Shown piece by piece: positions 1 through 10,155 of a stretch of 64,000 nucleotides of DNA (position 1 is the stretch's first letter; every line of letters begins with the position of its first letter). The translations under genes and the position numbers were made by a program. The notes beneath the pieces were generated by a model. That model was not told the DNA's origin. It saw only the letters and a program-made list of their open reading frames with translations, and ran no database searches. Origin of the DNA: Trichomonas tenax (taxonomy: Eukaryota > Parabasalia > Trichomonadida > Trichomonadidae); the NCBI GenBank assembly GCA_023091735.1, contig JALKBU010004900.1, forward strand, positions 62,001 through 126,000, in the 5' to 3' direction.

Positions 1-46
1 ATAGCTTATTGACACTGATTTAAAAACAGTATATTATATATTTTAT

Positions 47-1105
47 TCAACAAGAATGAGATTCCATGCAATTTTCGCAAATTGGGTTTCCACAATTACT
101 ACAAACAGAGGATGTAATGTTACCACAAAAGCAACATACATTAAATTCTGGTTTTCTATTTTCATTTTCGAGTGATGAAAGGCGACGTTCGAGCTCAGCA
201 ATGATCATTGACATATTTACCACAGAGTTTGATAATTTCTTAACCTCGTCCTTTGATGCATATTCTTCAATTGGTTTTTCAGCTTCTAACTTTTCTTCGA
301 CTTCAACTTTGGACTTTGCATCATCTTCCTTCTTTTCCTCATCGTGGATATATTTTGAAGTTAAATCCTCTTCGCAATTACCTGTTTCGAGTAATTGAAT
401 GATTTCTTTCACATTTAATGACTTTGCAATATCCATAGCAGTAAGCTGGTCATTGTTTGAAATGCTGACATCGGATTTTGCATGAAGAAGGATTTTAACC
501 ATATCAACATCAGAAGATTTAGCTGCAGAATGGAGAGGTGTACTACCAGATGAAGTAACCTTTGAGCAATTGGCTGGTGCATATGTGGATTTAATTGGAG
601 TATTATATTTAACAAATTCAGTATTATATACAATATCAGGCAAAGGAGATGTCAATAAGAGGGCCTGAGCATGAAGATGGTTTGAGGCAGCAATATGAAG
701 AGCAGTATTTGTTGATACTGCACCAGTATGCGTTTTAAGTGTAATATCTATATTTTTTTGAACTGTTTCGTATTGCAAAAGTACTTGCATGCATTTATAA
801 TCACCTGTGCATGCTGCATAATGTATAGGATACCATCCATTAACAGGTGTATTAAATGATGGATGAAAAGTATTGATCATATACTGTAATATTTCAGCTT
901 GCTCGCAGAGTATTACCAAAACTATTGGGGTTGGTTCACTTATATAAGTAAATGGATAGATTTTTGATTTATTGATAACTTTAATTTGCCTTTGGAGGTA
1001 GAATGGCTTATCAATTTCCGATTGCTTCAGCCAGAATGTCTTAACTTCACCTAATTTCCCATTCTGGATGGCATCAATAAAGCGCAACTCAATACTTCTT
1101 TCCAT
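47..1105 (-). CDS. Ankyrin-repeat protein with C-terminal cysteine-rich zinc-binding motif
   Basis: The reading frame is open upstream to a TTG, but the first ATG gives a protein of about 352 residues starting MERSIELRF, so I start it at 1105. Residues about 55-240 hold ankyrin repeats, with typical 'PIHYAACTGD', 'TALHIAASNH' and 'PLHSAAKSSD' helices. A charged Lys/Glu-rich segment and a short coiled coil follow. The C-terminus has three CxxC pairs and a final HxC, which suggests a small zinc-binding finger of B-box or ribbon type. Ankyrin proteins form a very large family in trichomonads and usually act as protein-binding scaffolds; the partner here is unknown. The gene is convergent with nothing inside the window. 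The repeat call is secure and the zinc finger is inferred from cysteine spacing. Confidence 0.85.
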   Translation of the reverse strand: MERSIELRFIDAIQNGKLGEVKTFWLKQSEIDKPFYLQRQIKVINKSKIYPFTYISEPTPIVLVILCEQAEILQYMINTFHPSFNTPVNGWYPIHYAACTGDYKCMQVLLQYETVQKNIDITLKTHTGAVSTNTALHIAASNHLHAQALLLTSPLPDIVYNTEFVKYNTPIKSTYAPANCSKVTSSGSTPLHSAAKSSDVDMVKILLHAKSDVSISNNDQLTAMDIAKSLNVKEIIQLLETGNCEEDLTSKYIHDEEKKEDDAKSKVEVEEKLEAEKPIEEYASKDEVKKLSNSVVNMSMIIAELERRLSSLENENRKPEFNVCCFCGNITSSVCSNCGNPICENCMESHSC

Positions 1106-1631
1106 CAATAAAAAAATAAATAAAAACAAGCAGAAAAAAACTATTTTCTCACCAAATTTCGACTTTTTTTAACTCGGATTTAACTTGATTTAAAAGTTTA
1201 AATATATGATAGTGTAACATATTATCAATATTTTCTTTTTGCTAATCTAATTGTGTTAAAAACCGATCATATAGTAATTTTTTGATAAAATTCTTATCCC
1301 ATTAATAGAGGAGATTAGTGAGAATGGGTGTTAGACATTAGGTACTCTATGAGAGCTTTAGGATTGTTATATCATGAATCCAGTCTTGGTATATTTGCTC
1401 AGACACTTAATTTGTGACTTCAAGCGCAAAATCTTGTGAAATGATGAAAATACAAATGGGTGATGCCAAGCTTCAATGCTGAGTGTTTTTTTCCCATCAC
1501 TGTCAATAAATTTGTTGATGAGCTATGTTTTTTGTCTTGAAAATTTAATATACAACTGACGTAGTATCGAAATCATCATTTATTCAGTCAAAAATTTTTT
1601 AACAAAAACCGCAAAATATTTTTTTTAGCCA
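1106..1631. other. Intergenic, divergent promoter region
   Basis: This AT-rich spacer separates the divergent ankyrin and BTB genes. On the plus strand GTCAAAAATTTTTT lies at 1587-1600, about 32 bases before the BTB start. It resembles the TGTCAAATTT-type element seen at other starts. I see no RNA gene or coding remnant. Confidence 0.5.
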
Positions 1632-3089
1632 ATGGACAAATCACTGAATTTGGTTACAAACTTTATCTGCAGATATGATCAATTCCTGAAGGCGAAATAT
1701 TTTGTCGACGTCAAGCTTGTTTCGAACGAAGGAACATATGAAGCTCACAGAATCCTTCTCGCTCGCTACTCAAAGTGGTTTGCAAAGACACTCAGCGAAC
1801 AGCCAGACGATGCAGGCTCTTTCAATCTTCCAACTAACCCAGAAGGAGCAATGGGATTGTTATTGAAAATTCTTTATACAAATAATGCAAAATTATCGGT
1901 TGTCACAGCACCAGCTCTTCTCAAGGTTGCGACATTCTACGAATTCGTTGATTTCAGAATGCAAGTCGAGAAATATATTGAAGAAACTTCATCGAACATC
2001 GAAAATGAAGAAATAATTTTATACTATGTTTCGAAGTTTATCGAGTATGGGCTTATCGATGAAGCGCAGAAGCTTGCTCCAGAATTTGCTAAATATCTTG
2101 CAAAAATGATTGATAATGATGGGAGAGCAGGAACTATTTCAATTGACCGCATTTACACAAATGTTAAGGATGGGCGCGTATTTGCTTCTATTCTTATCGA
2201 TCCTCAAGTTGCAGGAAAATGGTCGGAAGAACAAAAAGTTGCTCAGATCGATATTTACCATTCAATGCATACAAGTTTATGTGATGAAGAGAAAGAAGCG
2301 CTTTCTAGTTCAAAAATTGTTAATTGGTCGCAGCCTAATTCATATCGTTATCTCGTTCACTATCAGTGCGACTGGCTTCCATCAAAGATTTCACGCCCAC
2401 TTTACCAGAAAATTTTCAACATTCGTGTTGCAGATACAAAAGTTTTCGAGAAAGATTGTGAAACCGCTTCACCAACTTTATCCAGATGGTTCCCATTTTC
2501 TTGGTGCTCATGCATTGCCGATTCTACAGAAACCCAATCCACTCCTATTGTTAATCCAATTAGTTTCATTACCAAACTTGGTGGCTTGTTACATACTCCA
2601 ATCGACCCAGAGAAGTATGGTTTGATCAATCCAATTCCAGTCCAAAAGATGAAAAAAGAAATTTTATTCCCACATTTGATGAACAATGTTTTCTTCGACA
2701 ACGATAAAATCTTCCAAGTTATTTGCAACCAAAAGGCTATCAAGTCTTCTGATAGCGCTATAGTTATTGATTTCGGCAAAAATTCAATTTTCAAACCAAT
2801 CGAGATTAATGTCGACTTCAAACATAAAATTTATAACGAACACGTATCCTTATACTATAAGGAAAGGAAAGTACATTATCCAGAAAATATCAATGTAATA
2901 ACAACAGCTGGTTCAAAGGCTCCAGCTAAGTCAAACGTTGTCATTCAAAAGGGCGAGTCTTTTTTGGATGCTCCATTTGATAAACCATTTTCACGGATTG
3001 TTATCAATCCTCCAATTGATGAATACTTCTTCTGCTTTAAAGTCAGGTATGTTGATTTCGTTGGATGTTTCTCACAAAATACTGAATAA
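1632..3089 (+). CDS. BTB/POZ-domain protein with C-terminal F5/8-type-like region
   Basis: 485 residues from the first ATG. Residues about 14-115 form a BTB/POZ fold: 'FVDVKLVSNEGTYEAHRILL' is the typical first strand and helix, followed by 'KWFAKTL' and the 'LLLKILYT' core helix. A BACK-like helical stretch follows to about residue 165. The last 150 residues are beta-rich and end in hydrophobic strands ('FKVRYVDFVGCF'), like the discoidin-type tails of many trichomonad BTB proteins. Such proteins usually dimerise through the BTB domain and often serve as cullin-3 substrate adaptors; neither role is shown here. A GTATGT occurs at 3047, but the unspliced end fits the domain better, so no intron is called. 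Confidence 0.85.
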   Translation: MDKSLNLVTNFICRYDQFLKAKYFVDVKLVSNEGTYEAHRILLARYSKWFAKTLSEQPDDAGSFNLPTNPEGAMGLLLKILYTNNAKLSVVTAPALLKVATFYEFVDFRMQVEKYIEETSSNIENEEIILYYVSKFIEYGLIDEAQKLAPEFAKYLAKMIDNDGRAGTISIDRIYTNVKDGRVFASILIDPQVAGKWSEEQKVAQIDIYHSMHTSLCDEEKEALSSSKIVNWSQPNSYRYLVHYQCDWLPSKISRPLYQKIFNIRVADTKVFEKDCETASPTLSRWFPFSWCSCIADSTETQSTPIVNPISFITKLGGLLHTPIDPEKYGLINPIPVQKMKKEILFPHLMNNVFFDNDKIFQVICNQKAIKSSDSAIVIDFGKNSIFKPIEINVDFKHKIYNEHVSLYYKERKVHYPENINVITTAGSKAPAKSNVVIQKGESFLDAPFDKPFSRIVINPPIDEYFFCFKVRYVDFVGCFSQNTE

Positions 3090-3202
3090 ACTGTACCTTA
3101 TTAATTATTTTTTTTTTAGAATTTGTAATTTAGATTCCATTGAAGATATTATTAGCTATAAATATTTATTAATACTCCAGGCTTTTCTGAAAACAAATAA
3201 AT

Positions 3203-3694
3203 TTAGAAGTTTGGTAAAGGATTAAAGATCTTAATAAATTCATCTTCATCAATTAAACCATCACCATCATCATCAAATTCCGCAATCATCATCTTTAATT
3301 TTTCATCGCTGAAAATGATGTGGAATTGATCGCATAACTGGCGAAGTGTCTTGAAATCTATTGGTCTTCCTCTTCCCTCAGGATCGAAGCCTTTGTAAGA
3401 TCTCTGTGCTTCTGAGACAGGATCTCTGCTATAAACTAATGGATCCATAATAATGTGAAAAGAGTTCTTATCGATGCCTCCATATCCCTTTGGATCGTAT
3501 CTCTGCATATACTCGTCTATCTGGCTCTTCTTAATATCGAAACCTAAAGCTCTGAAAGCAATCTTTAATTCATGGCGATCGAGAAGACCGCTTACGTCTG
3601 TATCAAACTGCTTGAATGCTCTTTCTATCTCTTCGAATTGGACTTTTGAGAGTTTAAATGCTGGTTTAGGAAGGCTCTTTGACTTTTTCTCCAT
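3203..3694 (-). CDS. Centrin / caltractin-like EF-hand protein
   Basis: 163 residues, close to the usual centrin length of about 170, with a basic N-terminal tail (MEKKSKSLPKPAFKLS) before four EF-hand positions. EF1 (DTDVSGLLDRHE) and EF4 (DDDGDGLIDEDE) keep the calcium-ligand pattern. EF2 (DPKGYGGIDKNS) and EF3 (DPEGRGRPIDF) are degenerate, as in many centrins. Centrins are calcium-binding filament proteins of basal bodies and flagellar roots, which fits a multi-flagellated cell. The gene is convergent with the BTB gene, with 113 bases between the two stops. Calmodulin is less likely because of the N-terminal extension and the AFRALGFDIKK centrin signature. Which centrin class it belongs to cannot be settled here. 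Confidence 0.9.
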   Translation of the reverse strand: MEKKSKSLPKPAFKLSKVQFEEIERAFKQFDTDVSGLLDRHELKIAFRALGFDIKKSQIDEYMQRYDPKGYGGIDKNSFHIIMDPLVYSRDPVSEAQRSYKGFDPEGRGRPIDFKTLRQLCDQFHIIFSDEKLKMMIAEFDDDGDGLIDEDEFIKIFNPLPNF

Positions 3695-3952
3695 TTTTTG
3701 GTAATGTAAACTAACGTTATGCGATTTTTTTATTAAACTGACAAGTTTAGGTATATTTTAGATTTAGATAGTTCGTCACTAAGGCAAACCGTTTGTCATA
3801 AAGATTTTGTAAATTGTGAATCAATTTAAAATGTTCAAATTATTATTATTATTTTGTTTTTTCTTAATGAAAGGGTGAAATAAGATGATGATTTTGGCAT
3901 ACAAAATATAAGAATAAAAATCATTTAATGACTAAGAAAACAAAATATGATA

Positions 3953-6070
3953 TTATTGAGATGCTCCTTGAGCATTGCTGAATTTAGCAATTAAGTTATT
4001 GATCAAGTTCGGCTGCAAATAGTTAAGATGCTTCTTTGATGTGGGGTTGTATCTCTGCAAAATTGCAACCATAGCATTGAAAGGAATATCTTTGTTCCTT
4101 TCCATAAAGTTCGGATTGCCTGCCAAGGTTGAAAGCTGTGAAGATAAGAGGAGAGACAACATCTTAATAAGGCCATTAATTTGGGCTTTAGCAGATGGTG
4201 TTGAGATTAGGGCAGACCAGTTACCAATATGATTGACATTGAGGGAAACAACCTGGATGAAATCTGGTGTCCATGATATATCTTCCATGCTGACAATCAT
4301 CGATACAAATAAGTCAGAGATGTGACGTGCAACGTTTTCAACTGTTGTCTGGAATATCTTCTGTGGAATGTTATTAATGAGCAACTGGCTCTTAGCTTCA
4401 AAGTATAATACAAGCTGTGCAGTAGAGAAATGTGGTGGCGGCTCGCTAGCAAGAGTCTTCATGTAGCTGCGGTCAATAAGCTCTGATATGAATTGATTAA
4501 AGAGTGAAGCAAGCTTTTTAGCACCTTCTTCTTCGACAGCAACAATTGTTCTTCTGAGTTTTTCTTTATCTTGCTTAATATTGGATGCCATTGACTTCTG
4601 GAGGAATTGCTCGAAATATGTTAAAGCACCATCAAATGCAGCAAGTGAAGCAATCAAGTTACCGCACTCTATGATAGATGGGGCATTCTGTATTCTGACT
4701 TTAATGGCATTTCCAAGTGCAGTGACAAGAGCCTCGTAAAGTTCCACCAACAGAGAATCCTGGTGAACAAGTGTGAAGTCAAGCCACTTGGATAAGGTAC
4801 CCTCGATGATTTCGCAAACTTTACCCATTTCTGGAATGAAAGATATATCTGCACCGTTCGAGACGATATTGTATTGTGCACACTTTTGGACATTTTCTGT
4901 GTCTGATGGCTGAATAGCGTCAAGGCGACTGCTGTCAATCGCCTGCTTGATCTGGATAGAAGAGTTACGCTTAAGAGCCTGGTTGAACTGTTTACCACGT
5001 GTTGTAATAACTTTCTGAAGTTCAGATGAGTTCATTGAGCAAATACTCATGCGTTCATCGAAGTGTGAAATTCTTTGTGACAGGAAAATCATATCTTCAA
5101 CTTTATCATGAGAAATTGTTTGTGTGAACTCACGAGTCATGTAGCCAATAGTTTCATTCCACATACGCTCCATACGTGCTGGCTCAAGTAAGTTAAAACC
5201 ATCGGCTGAGATTCTCCATTCTGTATAGAAGAAACCAGCCGTGATATGGAAGAGTTGATCGATTGGATCAACACCAGTCTTCTTCTTGTTGTTTTCACGC
5301 AATAATTTCAACTGCTTTTCGCGCTTATCATTGTAGATTGATAAGAAAACTTCAACTCTGCCTAAAGCTTTTTCCATCATGTAATACTCATACACAGCTG
5401 AAAGATCAATCGGTGGTATTTTCTCTTTGTTGAGGAAAGCTTCACCGATGGCTTCGCATTGTGAATTGAAGTTAATCATCCAGTTAGAAAACTTTTTGTC
5501 GGCTAATGTTTCTATGTGAGCGAGAATCGGCTCGACATCCTTTTGTAGATGTCGAATTGTAACTGAAGAAGCGATTGGAGAATCATAGTTCGCGAATTCG
5601 AGTGTTCTAATTGTTGCAATGTATAAGTTCCCAGCGCGTATTTCTTCGTTGATGTTTTTAAGTTGTTGAATCAAAACTTGAAACTCAAGATTTGCTTTGA
5701 GTTTTTCATCTGTTTCTTGAATTGATTTTCTGATTTTTACCGCCTCTTCAAGAGATGATTTGTATGAAGTCATTGTCGCTTTTATTTCGCCTTCAATAGC
5801 TGTAAGTCTTTTTTGAATATCAGACGAAGATTGACCCAAAGTTTTTGCTCCATCAATACTTTTTCCGAATGTTTCTGAGTACTTCTGACAAAGGGCGGCA
5901 ATGTCTTGCTTTTTGTGATCGATAAATAAATTTAATTGAATTAAGAACTCTTTGTCTGAGTTATTTGCGAAGTGAGCCGCAATAAGAGCATCGGTGGCCT
6001 GTTTATTCGTATTTAATGATGTTTCTAAGTCACTGATTTGTTTCTCTGTAAGCAATCCAATTGGGTTCAT
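3953..6070 (-). CDS. SEC15: Exocyst complex subunit Sec15 (EXOC6)
   Basis: 705 residues, somewhat shorter than animal EXOC6 at about 800. The N-terminal third is a helical coiled coil. A central segment near residues 225-320 ('DLSAVYEYYMMEKALGRVEVF', 'DKREKQLKLL', 'LFHITAGFFYTEWRI') matches the Sec15 core, in which a YY..QR..Q block precedes a hydrophobic 'GFF.VE' motif. The C-terminus ('FNAMVAILQRYNPTSKK') also resembles Sec15. Sec15 is the exocyst subunit that binds Rab11/Sec4-type GTPases and tethers secretory vesicles at the plasma membrane. I first considered COG4 because of the length, but the central motifs fit Sec15 better. It is divergent from the coiled-coil gene at 6205 across 134 bases. 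Confidence 0.8.
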   Translation of the reverse strand: MNPIGLLTEKQISDLETSLNTNKQATDALIAAHFANNSDKEFLIQLNLFIDHKKQDIAALCQKYSETFGKSIDGAKTLGQSSSDIQKRLTAIEGEIKATMTSYKSSLEEAVKIRKSIQETDEKLKANLEFQVLIQQLKNINEEIRAGNLYIATIRTLEFANYDSPIASSVTIRHLQKDVEPILAHIETLADKKFSNWMINFNSQCEAIGEAFLNKEKIPPIDLSAVYEYYMMEKALGRVEVFLSIYNDKREKQLKLLRENNKKKTGVDPIDQLFHITAGFFYTEWRISADGFNLLEPARMERMWNETIGYMTREFTQTISHDKVEDMIFLSQRISHFDERMSICSMNSSELQKVITTRGKQFNQALKRNSSIQIKQAIDSSRLDAIQPSDTENVQKCAQYNIVSNGADISFIPEMGKVCEIIEGTLSKWLDFTLVHQDSLLVELYEALVTALGNAIKVRIQNAPSIIECGNLIASLAAFDGALTYFEQFLQKSMASNIKQDKEKLRRTIVAVEEEGAKKLASLFNQFISELIDRSYMKTLASEPPPHFSTAQLVLYFEAKSQLLINNIPQKIFQTTVENVARHISDLFVSMIVSMEDISWTPDFIQVVSLNVNHIGNWSALISTPSAKAQINGLIKMLSLLLSSQLSTLAGNPNFMERNKDIPFNAMVAILQRYNPTSKKHLNYLQPNLINNLIAKFSNAQGASQ

Positions 6071-6120
6071 GTATTTTATATATAATTATCGTCACTTTTA
6101 TATATTTTCATCATGACACT

Positions 6121-6170
6121 TTACATGACAATCAATCTTTAAAATGACAAAATATAATTTTTACATGACA
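6121..6170 (+). promoter_or_regulatory. Two copies of TTACATGACA in a divergent promoter
   Basis: Exact copies of TTACATGACA start at 6121 and 6161, 40 bases apart in the same orientation, between the Sec15 start (6070, minus strand) and the coiled-coil gene start (6205, plus strand). A plus-strand Inr-like TCACTTTTA lies at 6092-6100. The same 10-mer, allowing T or A at position 8, recurs in other intergenic regions of the window. The regulatory role is inferred from recurrence and position. Confidence 0.5.
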
Positions 6171-6204
6171 AAATTCTAAAGTTAACGTCCAGTAATTTTC
6201 TTGT

Positions 6205-9132
6205 ATGGAAGTTGAGAAGCTTCGACAAGAAAACAAAGAGCTTCAAAGGCAAATTGATATTTTGAAGAGCCAATTTAACTCTTCTTTACAAACAAATGAT
6301 CAAATTCAAAAGGTTTTCCAAGAAAATTACGATTTAACGAATAAAATTCGAGAGTCTCAAGCAGAAAACGATGATATTTCAAGAAGGTTGCAGATATCAT
6401 TACAGAAAATTCAAGAATTGACTCGTCAAATTGAAAATTTAAAGAATGAAATAGAAGAAGTTCAACAAAATTGCATTAAAGATATCGAAAAACTTAAAGA
6501 ATCTCTATTGGTTGATTCTAATAAAAAGATTTCTTGTCTCAAAAATGTATTATCTGAGAAAGAAAAGACAATTCAATCATTTGATTCGGCAATTAATACG
6601 TATCAGTATCAACTTGACCAAATATTTAGCGCAGCCTCAACATATTTCAATCGATCCATTAATGATTTGGAACCTCTTCTTGAAATTTTATTAATCGAAA
6701 AACCAAAATTTACCGAAGAAAATGATAATATACAATTACAGCCTTCTCCAGAGCCTATAGTTATTAAGAAGGATTCTAAGAAAGGGAAATACTTTGAAGA
6801 AAAATACAATCAATCCGAGAAATTACGACAAGAAAATGAAGCAGCATTAGTCCGAAAAATAGATTCAATCATTGAGATGTATGAACAGAAGATCAAAGAG
6901 AAAGATAACAATATTGAAGACTTACACCAACAAATAAAATCATTAAAGATTAAACTCAACGAATTCAATGATTTTAAGGGTGAGATGATGAAAAATCAGT
7001 CCAAAGAGAAAGTTCAGTATCAATTAAGTGTGAACGAAATAGAAGCACAAAAATTAGAGGAGATATCTGTGTTAACTAAAAAACTCAACAATTTGGATGA
7101 ACAATTCAAAAAAGAGCAAGAAAAGTCAGAGCTATTAAAGAAGCAACTAGTTATCACAATGAAGAAATACAAAAATACAGCGAAAGAATATGATGACCTA
7201 TCTAAAGATATGGAAAAGCTCAGAGAATCCAACCAACAACTAAATAAAGATATCCAGCAATTAGGCATGAAACACAAACAATTAGAAGTCAATAATAGTG
7301 ATCTAAACTCAGATTTATTAAATCTTCAAAAGAAAAACGAGGAACTCTCTGGACAGAACAGAGCTTATTCGAATGACCTCAATCAGAGAATTGTCGACTT
7401 AGAAAGAATGAAAGTCACCATTTCTCACTTAATCGAAACTAATAACCAGGTGAAGAGCGAAATTATAACAGCAAACGCTGAGAAACAGAAATCACTCGAA
7501 CAGGTAAATGAAACAATAAAGCTTATTGAAGAAAAGGAAAAGCAAATTCAAAAGCTGAACAATGAGTTATCTGAATGTAAAAAGGATTACAGCATTGTCA
7601 AACAGAAGCTTGCAGTTGCAACTCAACCAATAAACGAAGATGATTTGCTTCCTCTTGCTTGCTGGTCATGCACTGAATTTCCGAAAGAGTTGTCAAATGT
7701 TTTATCTGATCTAGCAAGAAACAAAACATTAAAAGCACCAACAAAGCTCGGACATTACTTATCAATGATTGCAGAGTGGTATAACAGCCAGATTGATAGA
7801 ATTGAGAAAGATGTGATTGCTATAAAAGCTGAAATAGAGAAAACACGTGAAATGAAGAAGGAGTTTGCACAATCAATGAAGACATTATTGCCAACATATG
7901 AAATTGATTTCACGAAGATCATAGATTGCTGTGAAGAGAGGCAAAAGTTTGTTAATTTCATACAAAAAACTCAGATGACACTAAATCAAGCTCAAGCAGC
8001 AATAAATGAGAAAGAAGCTCAATTATCAGGCCTCCTCATGGCAATGCAAGCGAGTACACCTGAGGAAGCACATTCATTCATTGGATCCATGTCCGAGGAA
8101 GTCAACAACTTGAATGATGATGTCGAAAAAACATTAGCTAAAATGGAGAAGCAAAAAGCAAAGTTTGAGCAGATTGAAACAGATCTACGCAAGCAGCTTG
8201 ATGACAGTAATATTGAAATCAAGAGTCTCAAGGCTTCTTTAAAGAACCAAGAAGAAATTAATCAACAAATGAAGAGGAAAATCAAGAATCAAAAATTTGA
8301 GTTTGAAACAAAATTACAAGACTACGAGCATAAGATTCGCGAAGTTAATCTTGTCAATGAAGCAAAAATCATTGAGCTTCAGAATGCAAATACTCAATCT
8401 TTGAATCTCATCTCTGCAGAGAAACAAAAGTCTGTCCATTTAGCAGAAGAAATTCAAAAATTAAAAGATGTGATTGCAAATCTTGATAAAACAAACAAGC
8501 TCTTGACAAAGCAAAAGATCAAAGAAATAAAGGCAGTTAAAGAGTCAATGAAACAGATGGAAGATAAATTCACGCTGAGTGAACAAAAACTCAAATCAGA
8601 GAATTCAGTCTTAAAAGAAAAGATAGATAAAACAATTGAGGAGTTTAAATTGCAGATTGAGGACTACAAGGCATCAATAGCTAGCTTGTCGGAATCAAAG
8701 CAGCAAAATGAATCAAAGAATAGTGATTTGGCAGCAACTGTTAACGATTTAGCACTCGGGAAGCAAAAACTTTTGTTGCAAATCCAATCTCTCAAAGGTG
8801 AGATAGAAAGAGAAAGGAGACTCTCTGAAACAGCTATTAAGACCAAAGAAACGCAGTTATTGGCTGAAAGAAGCAGAACTATCGAAGAAATGAGAGTTAA
8901 GACAGAAACTGAAAAGCGATCTCTGATATCAAAAATTGCAAATGAATTCTGCACTTTGTTTGAAGTCTCAACCACTAAGCTTGATGAACAGAACTTTGAT
9001 TTGTTTATGTCAAACATCAAACTCAAACTTAATGAACTAATGGGAATGGAATCTAAATTGAGAGTTCTTCTGGCTCTTGGACCACAACAATCCATTATTG
9101 ACGCAGTGTCTCTATTACTTTTGAAATCTTAG
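6205..9132 (+). CDS. Large coiled-coil protein of unknown function
   Basis: 975 residues, almost entirely long heptad coiled coil rich in Lys, Glu, Gln and Asn from residue 1 to about 470 and from about 530 to 920. A more globular island near residues 475-530 ('LLPLACWSCTEFP', 'LGHYLSMIAEWYN') interrupts the coil, and a short hydrophobic tail ends the protein. I see no motor, kinase or membrane segment. Such architecture suits a cytoskeletal, Golgi-tether (golgin) or flagellar-root component, but none of these can be chosen from sequence alone. The ATG at 6205 is the first in frame. The gene is divergent from Sec15 and its promoter carries two copies of the TTACATGACA element. Confidence 0.85.
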   Translation: MEVEKLRQENKELQRQIDILKSQFNSSLQTNDQIQKVFQENYDLTNKIRESQAENDDISRRLQISLQKIQELTRQIENLKNEIEEVQQNCIKDIEKLKESLLVDSNKKISCLKNVLSEKEKTIQSFDSAINTYQYQLDQIFSAASTYFNRSINDLEPLLEILLIEKPKFTEENDNIQLQPSPEPIVIKKDSKKGKYFEEKYNQSEKLRQENEAALVRKIDSIIEMYEQKIKEKDNNIEDLHQQIKSLKIKLNEFNDFKGEMMKNQSKEKVQYQLSVNEIEAQKLEEISVLTKKLNNLDEQFKKEQEKSELLKKQLVITMKKYKNTAKEYDDLSKDMEKLRESNQQLNKDIQQLGMKHKQLEVNNSDLNSDLLNLQKKNEELSGQNRAYSNDLNQRIVDLERMKVTISHLIETNNQVKSEIITANAEKQKSLEQVNETIKLIEEKEKQIQKLNNELSECKKDYSIVKQKLAVATQPINEDDLLPLACWSCTEFPKELSNVLSDLARNKTLKAPTKLGHYLSMIAEWYNSQIDRIEKDVIAIKAEIEKTREMKKEFAQSMKTLLPTYEIDFTKIIDCCEERQKFVNFIQKTQMTLNQAQAAINEKEAQLSGLLMAMQASTPEEAHSFIGSMSEEVNNLNDDVEKTLAKMEKQKAKFEQIETDLRKQLDDSNIEIKSLKASLKNQEEINQQMKRKIKNQKFEFETKLQDYEHKIREVNLVNEAKIIELQNANTQSLNLISAEKQKSVHLAEEIQKLKDVIANLDKTNKLLTKQKIKEIKAVKESMKQMEDKFTLSEQKLKSENSVLKEKIDKTIEEFKLQIEDYKASIASLSESKQQNESKNSDLAATVNDLALGKQKLLLQIQSLKGEIERERRLSETAIKTKETQLLAERSRTIEEMRVKTETEKRSLISKIANEFCTLFEVSTTKLDEQNFDLFMSNIKLKLNELMGMESKLRVLLALGPQQSIIDAVSLLLLKS

Positions 9133-9541
9133 AATGTGTTTATTAATAAATTATTGTTTGAATTAGGAATTGTTCAATTTTTTAACAACGCAAACTTTTA
9201 ATGAAAGCAAAAGAATGTATTTGATAGTGCATACCAATTGTAGAGATATCGTTCAAAACAGAAGAAAAATATAAGCTTTCGATATATCGAATGAAGTAGA
9301 TGAGATATAGGATCATTATATGAATGCATATGAAGTACCATGAAATTCTAGTATTTCACATAAGTATAGAAGGTGAATAATGTGTTTTTGAAAATATGAA
9401 AAAAATATAATTAGCTTTTGGGTCAAATTGTTAGAAAATCTGATAGAGAATATAAATTTATTTATAGATCTGCATCAATCTCGGTCAAGCTCTAGTAGGA
9501 CGATAGGATTGAAATAAGCGGTTTTGGTCAAGCCTTTTAAG
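9133..9541. other. Intergenic before the P2 gene
   Basis: AT-rich spacer of about 400 bases. Near the P2 start the sequence GGTCAAGC occurs twice (about 9482 and 9526). No TCACTTTT-type initiator is visible next to the start. I see no RNA gene. Confidence 0.4.
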
Positions 9542-9862
9542 ATGAGGTACATTTCTGCTTATCTTCTTTCTGTTGCTGCTGGTAACGAAAAGCCAAGTGT
9601 TGATCAGGTCAAGAAGATCCTCGAGGCTGCTGGTGTCGAAATCGATGCTGCTCAGCTTGAGGCCGTTGTCACAAAGATGAACGAGAAGAAAGTTGACGAG
9701 CTTGTCGAGGCCGGCAAGAAGGAAATGGACAAGGTTGGTGGTGCCGCCCCAGCTGCTGGTGGTGCTGCTCCAGCTTCTGCCGCTGCTGCTGCTCCAAAGG
9801 AGGAGGAGAAGGAGGAAGAGGCTGCTGCTCCACTTGACCTCGGCGATATGTTCGACTTCTAA
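9542..9862 (+). CDS. RPLP2: 60S acidic ribosomal protein P2
   Basis: 106 residues from the first ATG; the frame runs upstream only to a TTG. The N-terminal 'MRYISAYLLSVAAGNEKPS' is the P2 dimerisation domain. Residues about 65-90 form an Ala/Gly-rich hinge (GGAAPAAGGAAPASAAAAAP), followed by an acidic run and the end DLGDMFDF. That end replaces the usual eukaryotic DDDMGFGLFD-type tail with a shorter version that keeps the hydrophobic residues which contact elongation factors. P2 pairs with P1 on P0 to form the flexible ribosomal stalk that recruits translation GTPases. Codon use is visibly richer in G and C than in neighbouring genes, as expected for a highly expressed gene. Confidence 0.97.
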   Translation: MRYISAYLLSVAAGNEKPSVDQVKKILEAAGVEIDAAQLEAVVTKMNEKKVDELVEAGKKEMDKVGGAAPAAGGAAPASAAAAAPKEEEKEEEAAAPLDLGDMFDF

Positions 9863-10140
9863 AAGACATTTACACTTGCCATCTTTATAAATAAACAAAT
9901 TATTAATATAATATCCGAAGCCAAACACCTAAATTCTTCTAAACCAATCGATAACCTTCTTACCTAATCATTTTTTTATATTCTTATTCATTCATTATAG
10001 ACTTTATATTTTTTTCCTTATCAAATATGATTAGGTATGTGTTGGACAACAAAAATCGATTACCAATGACTTCTTTATTTCATTGCTGATGAGATTTCAT
10101 GTCCATTTTGTGCTTATTTAGATGGGAAGTACGATAAAAG

Positions 10141-10149
10141 TCACTTTTT
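10141..10149 (+). promoter_or_regulatory. Inr core promoter TCACTTTTT
   Basis: A match to the trichomonad initiator consensus TCA-Y-W-Y-T lies just upstream of the ATG at 10156. If transcription starts at the A of TCA (10143), the 5' leader would be 13 bases, typical of trichomonads. Confidence 0.75.
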
Positions 10150-10155
10150 TACCAA

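Noticed and set aside
3047..3119. Possible 73-base intron at the 3' end of the BTB gene (GTATGT ... TAG)
   Set aside because: The 5' site matches, but there is no ACTAAC-type branch/acceptor block next to the AG, and the unspliced C-terminus fits the expected last beta strand better.
3953..6070. COG4 as identity of the 705-residue tether subunit
   Set aside because: The central motif block and C-terminal 'LQRYNPTSKK' segment match Sec15 instead.
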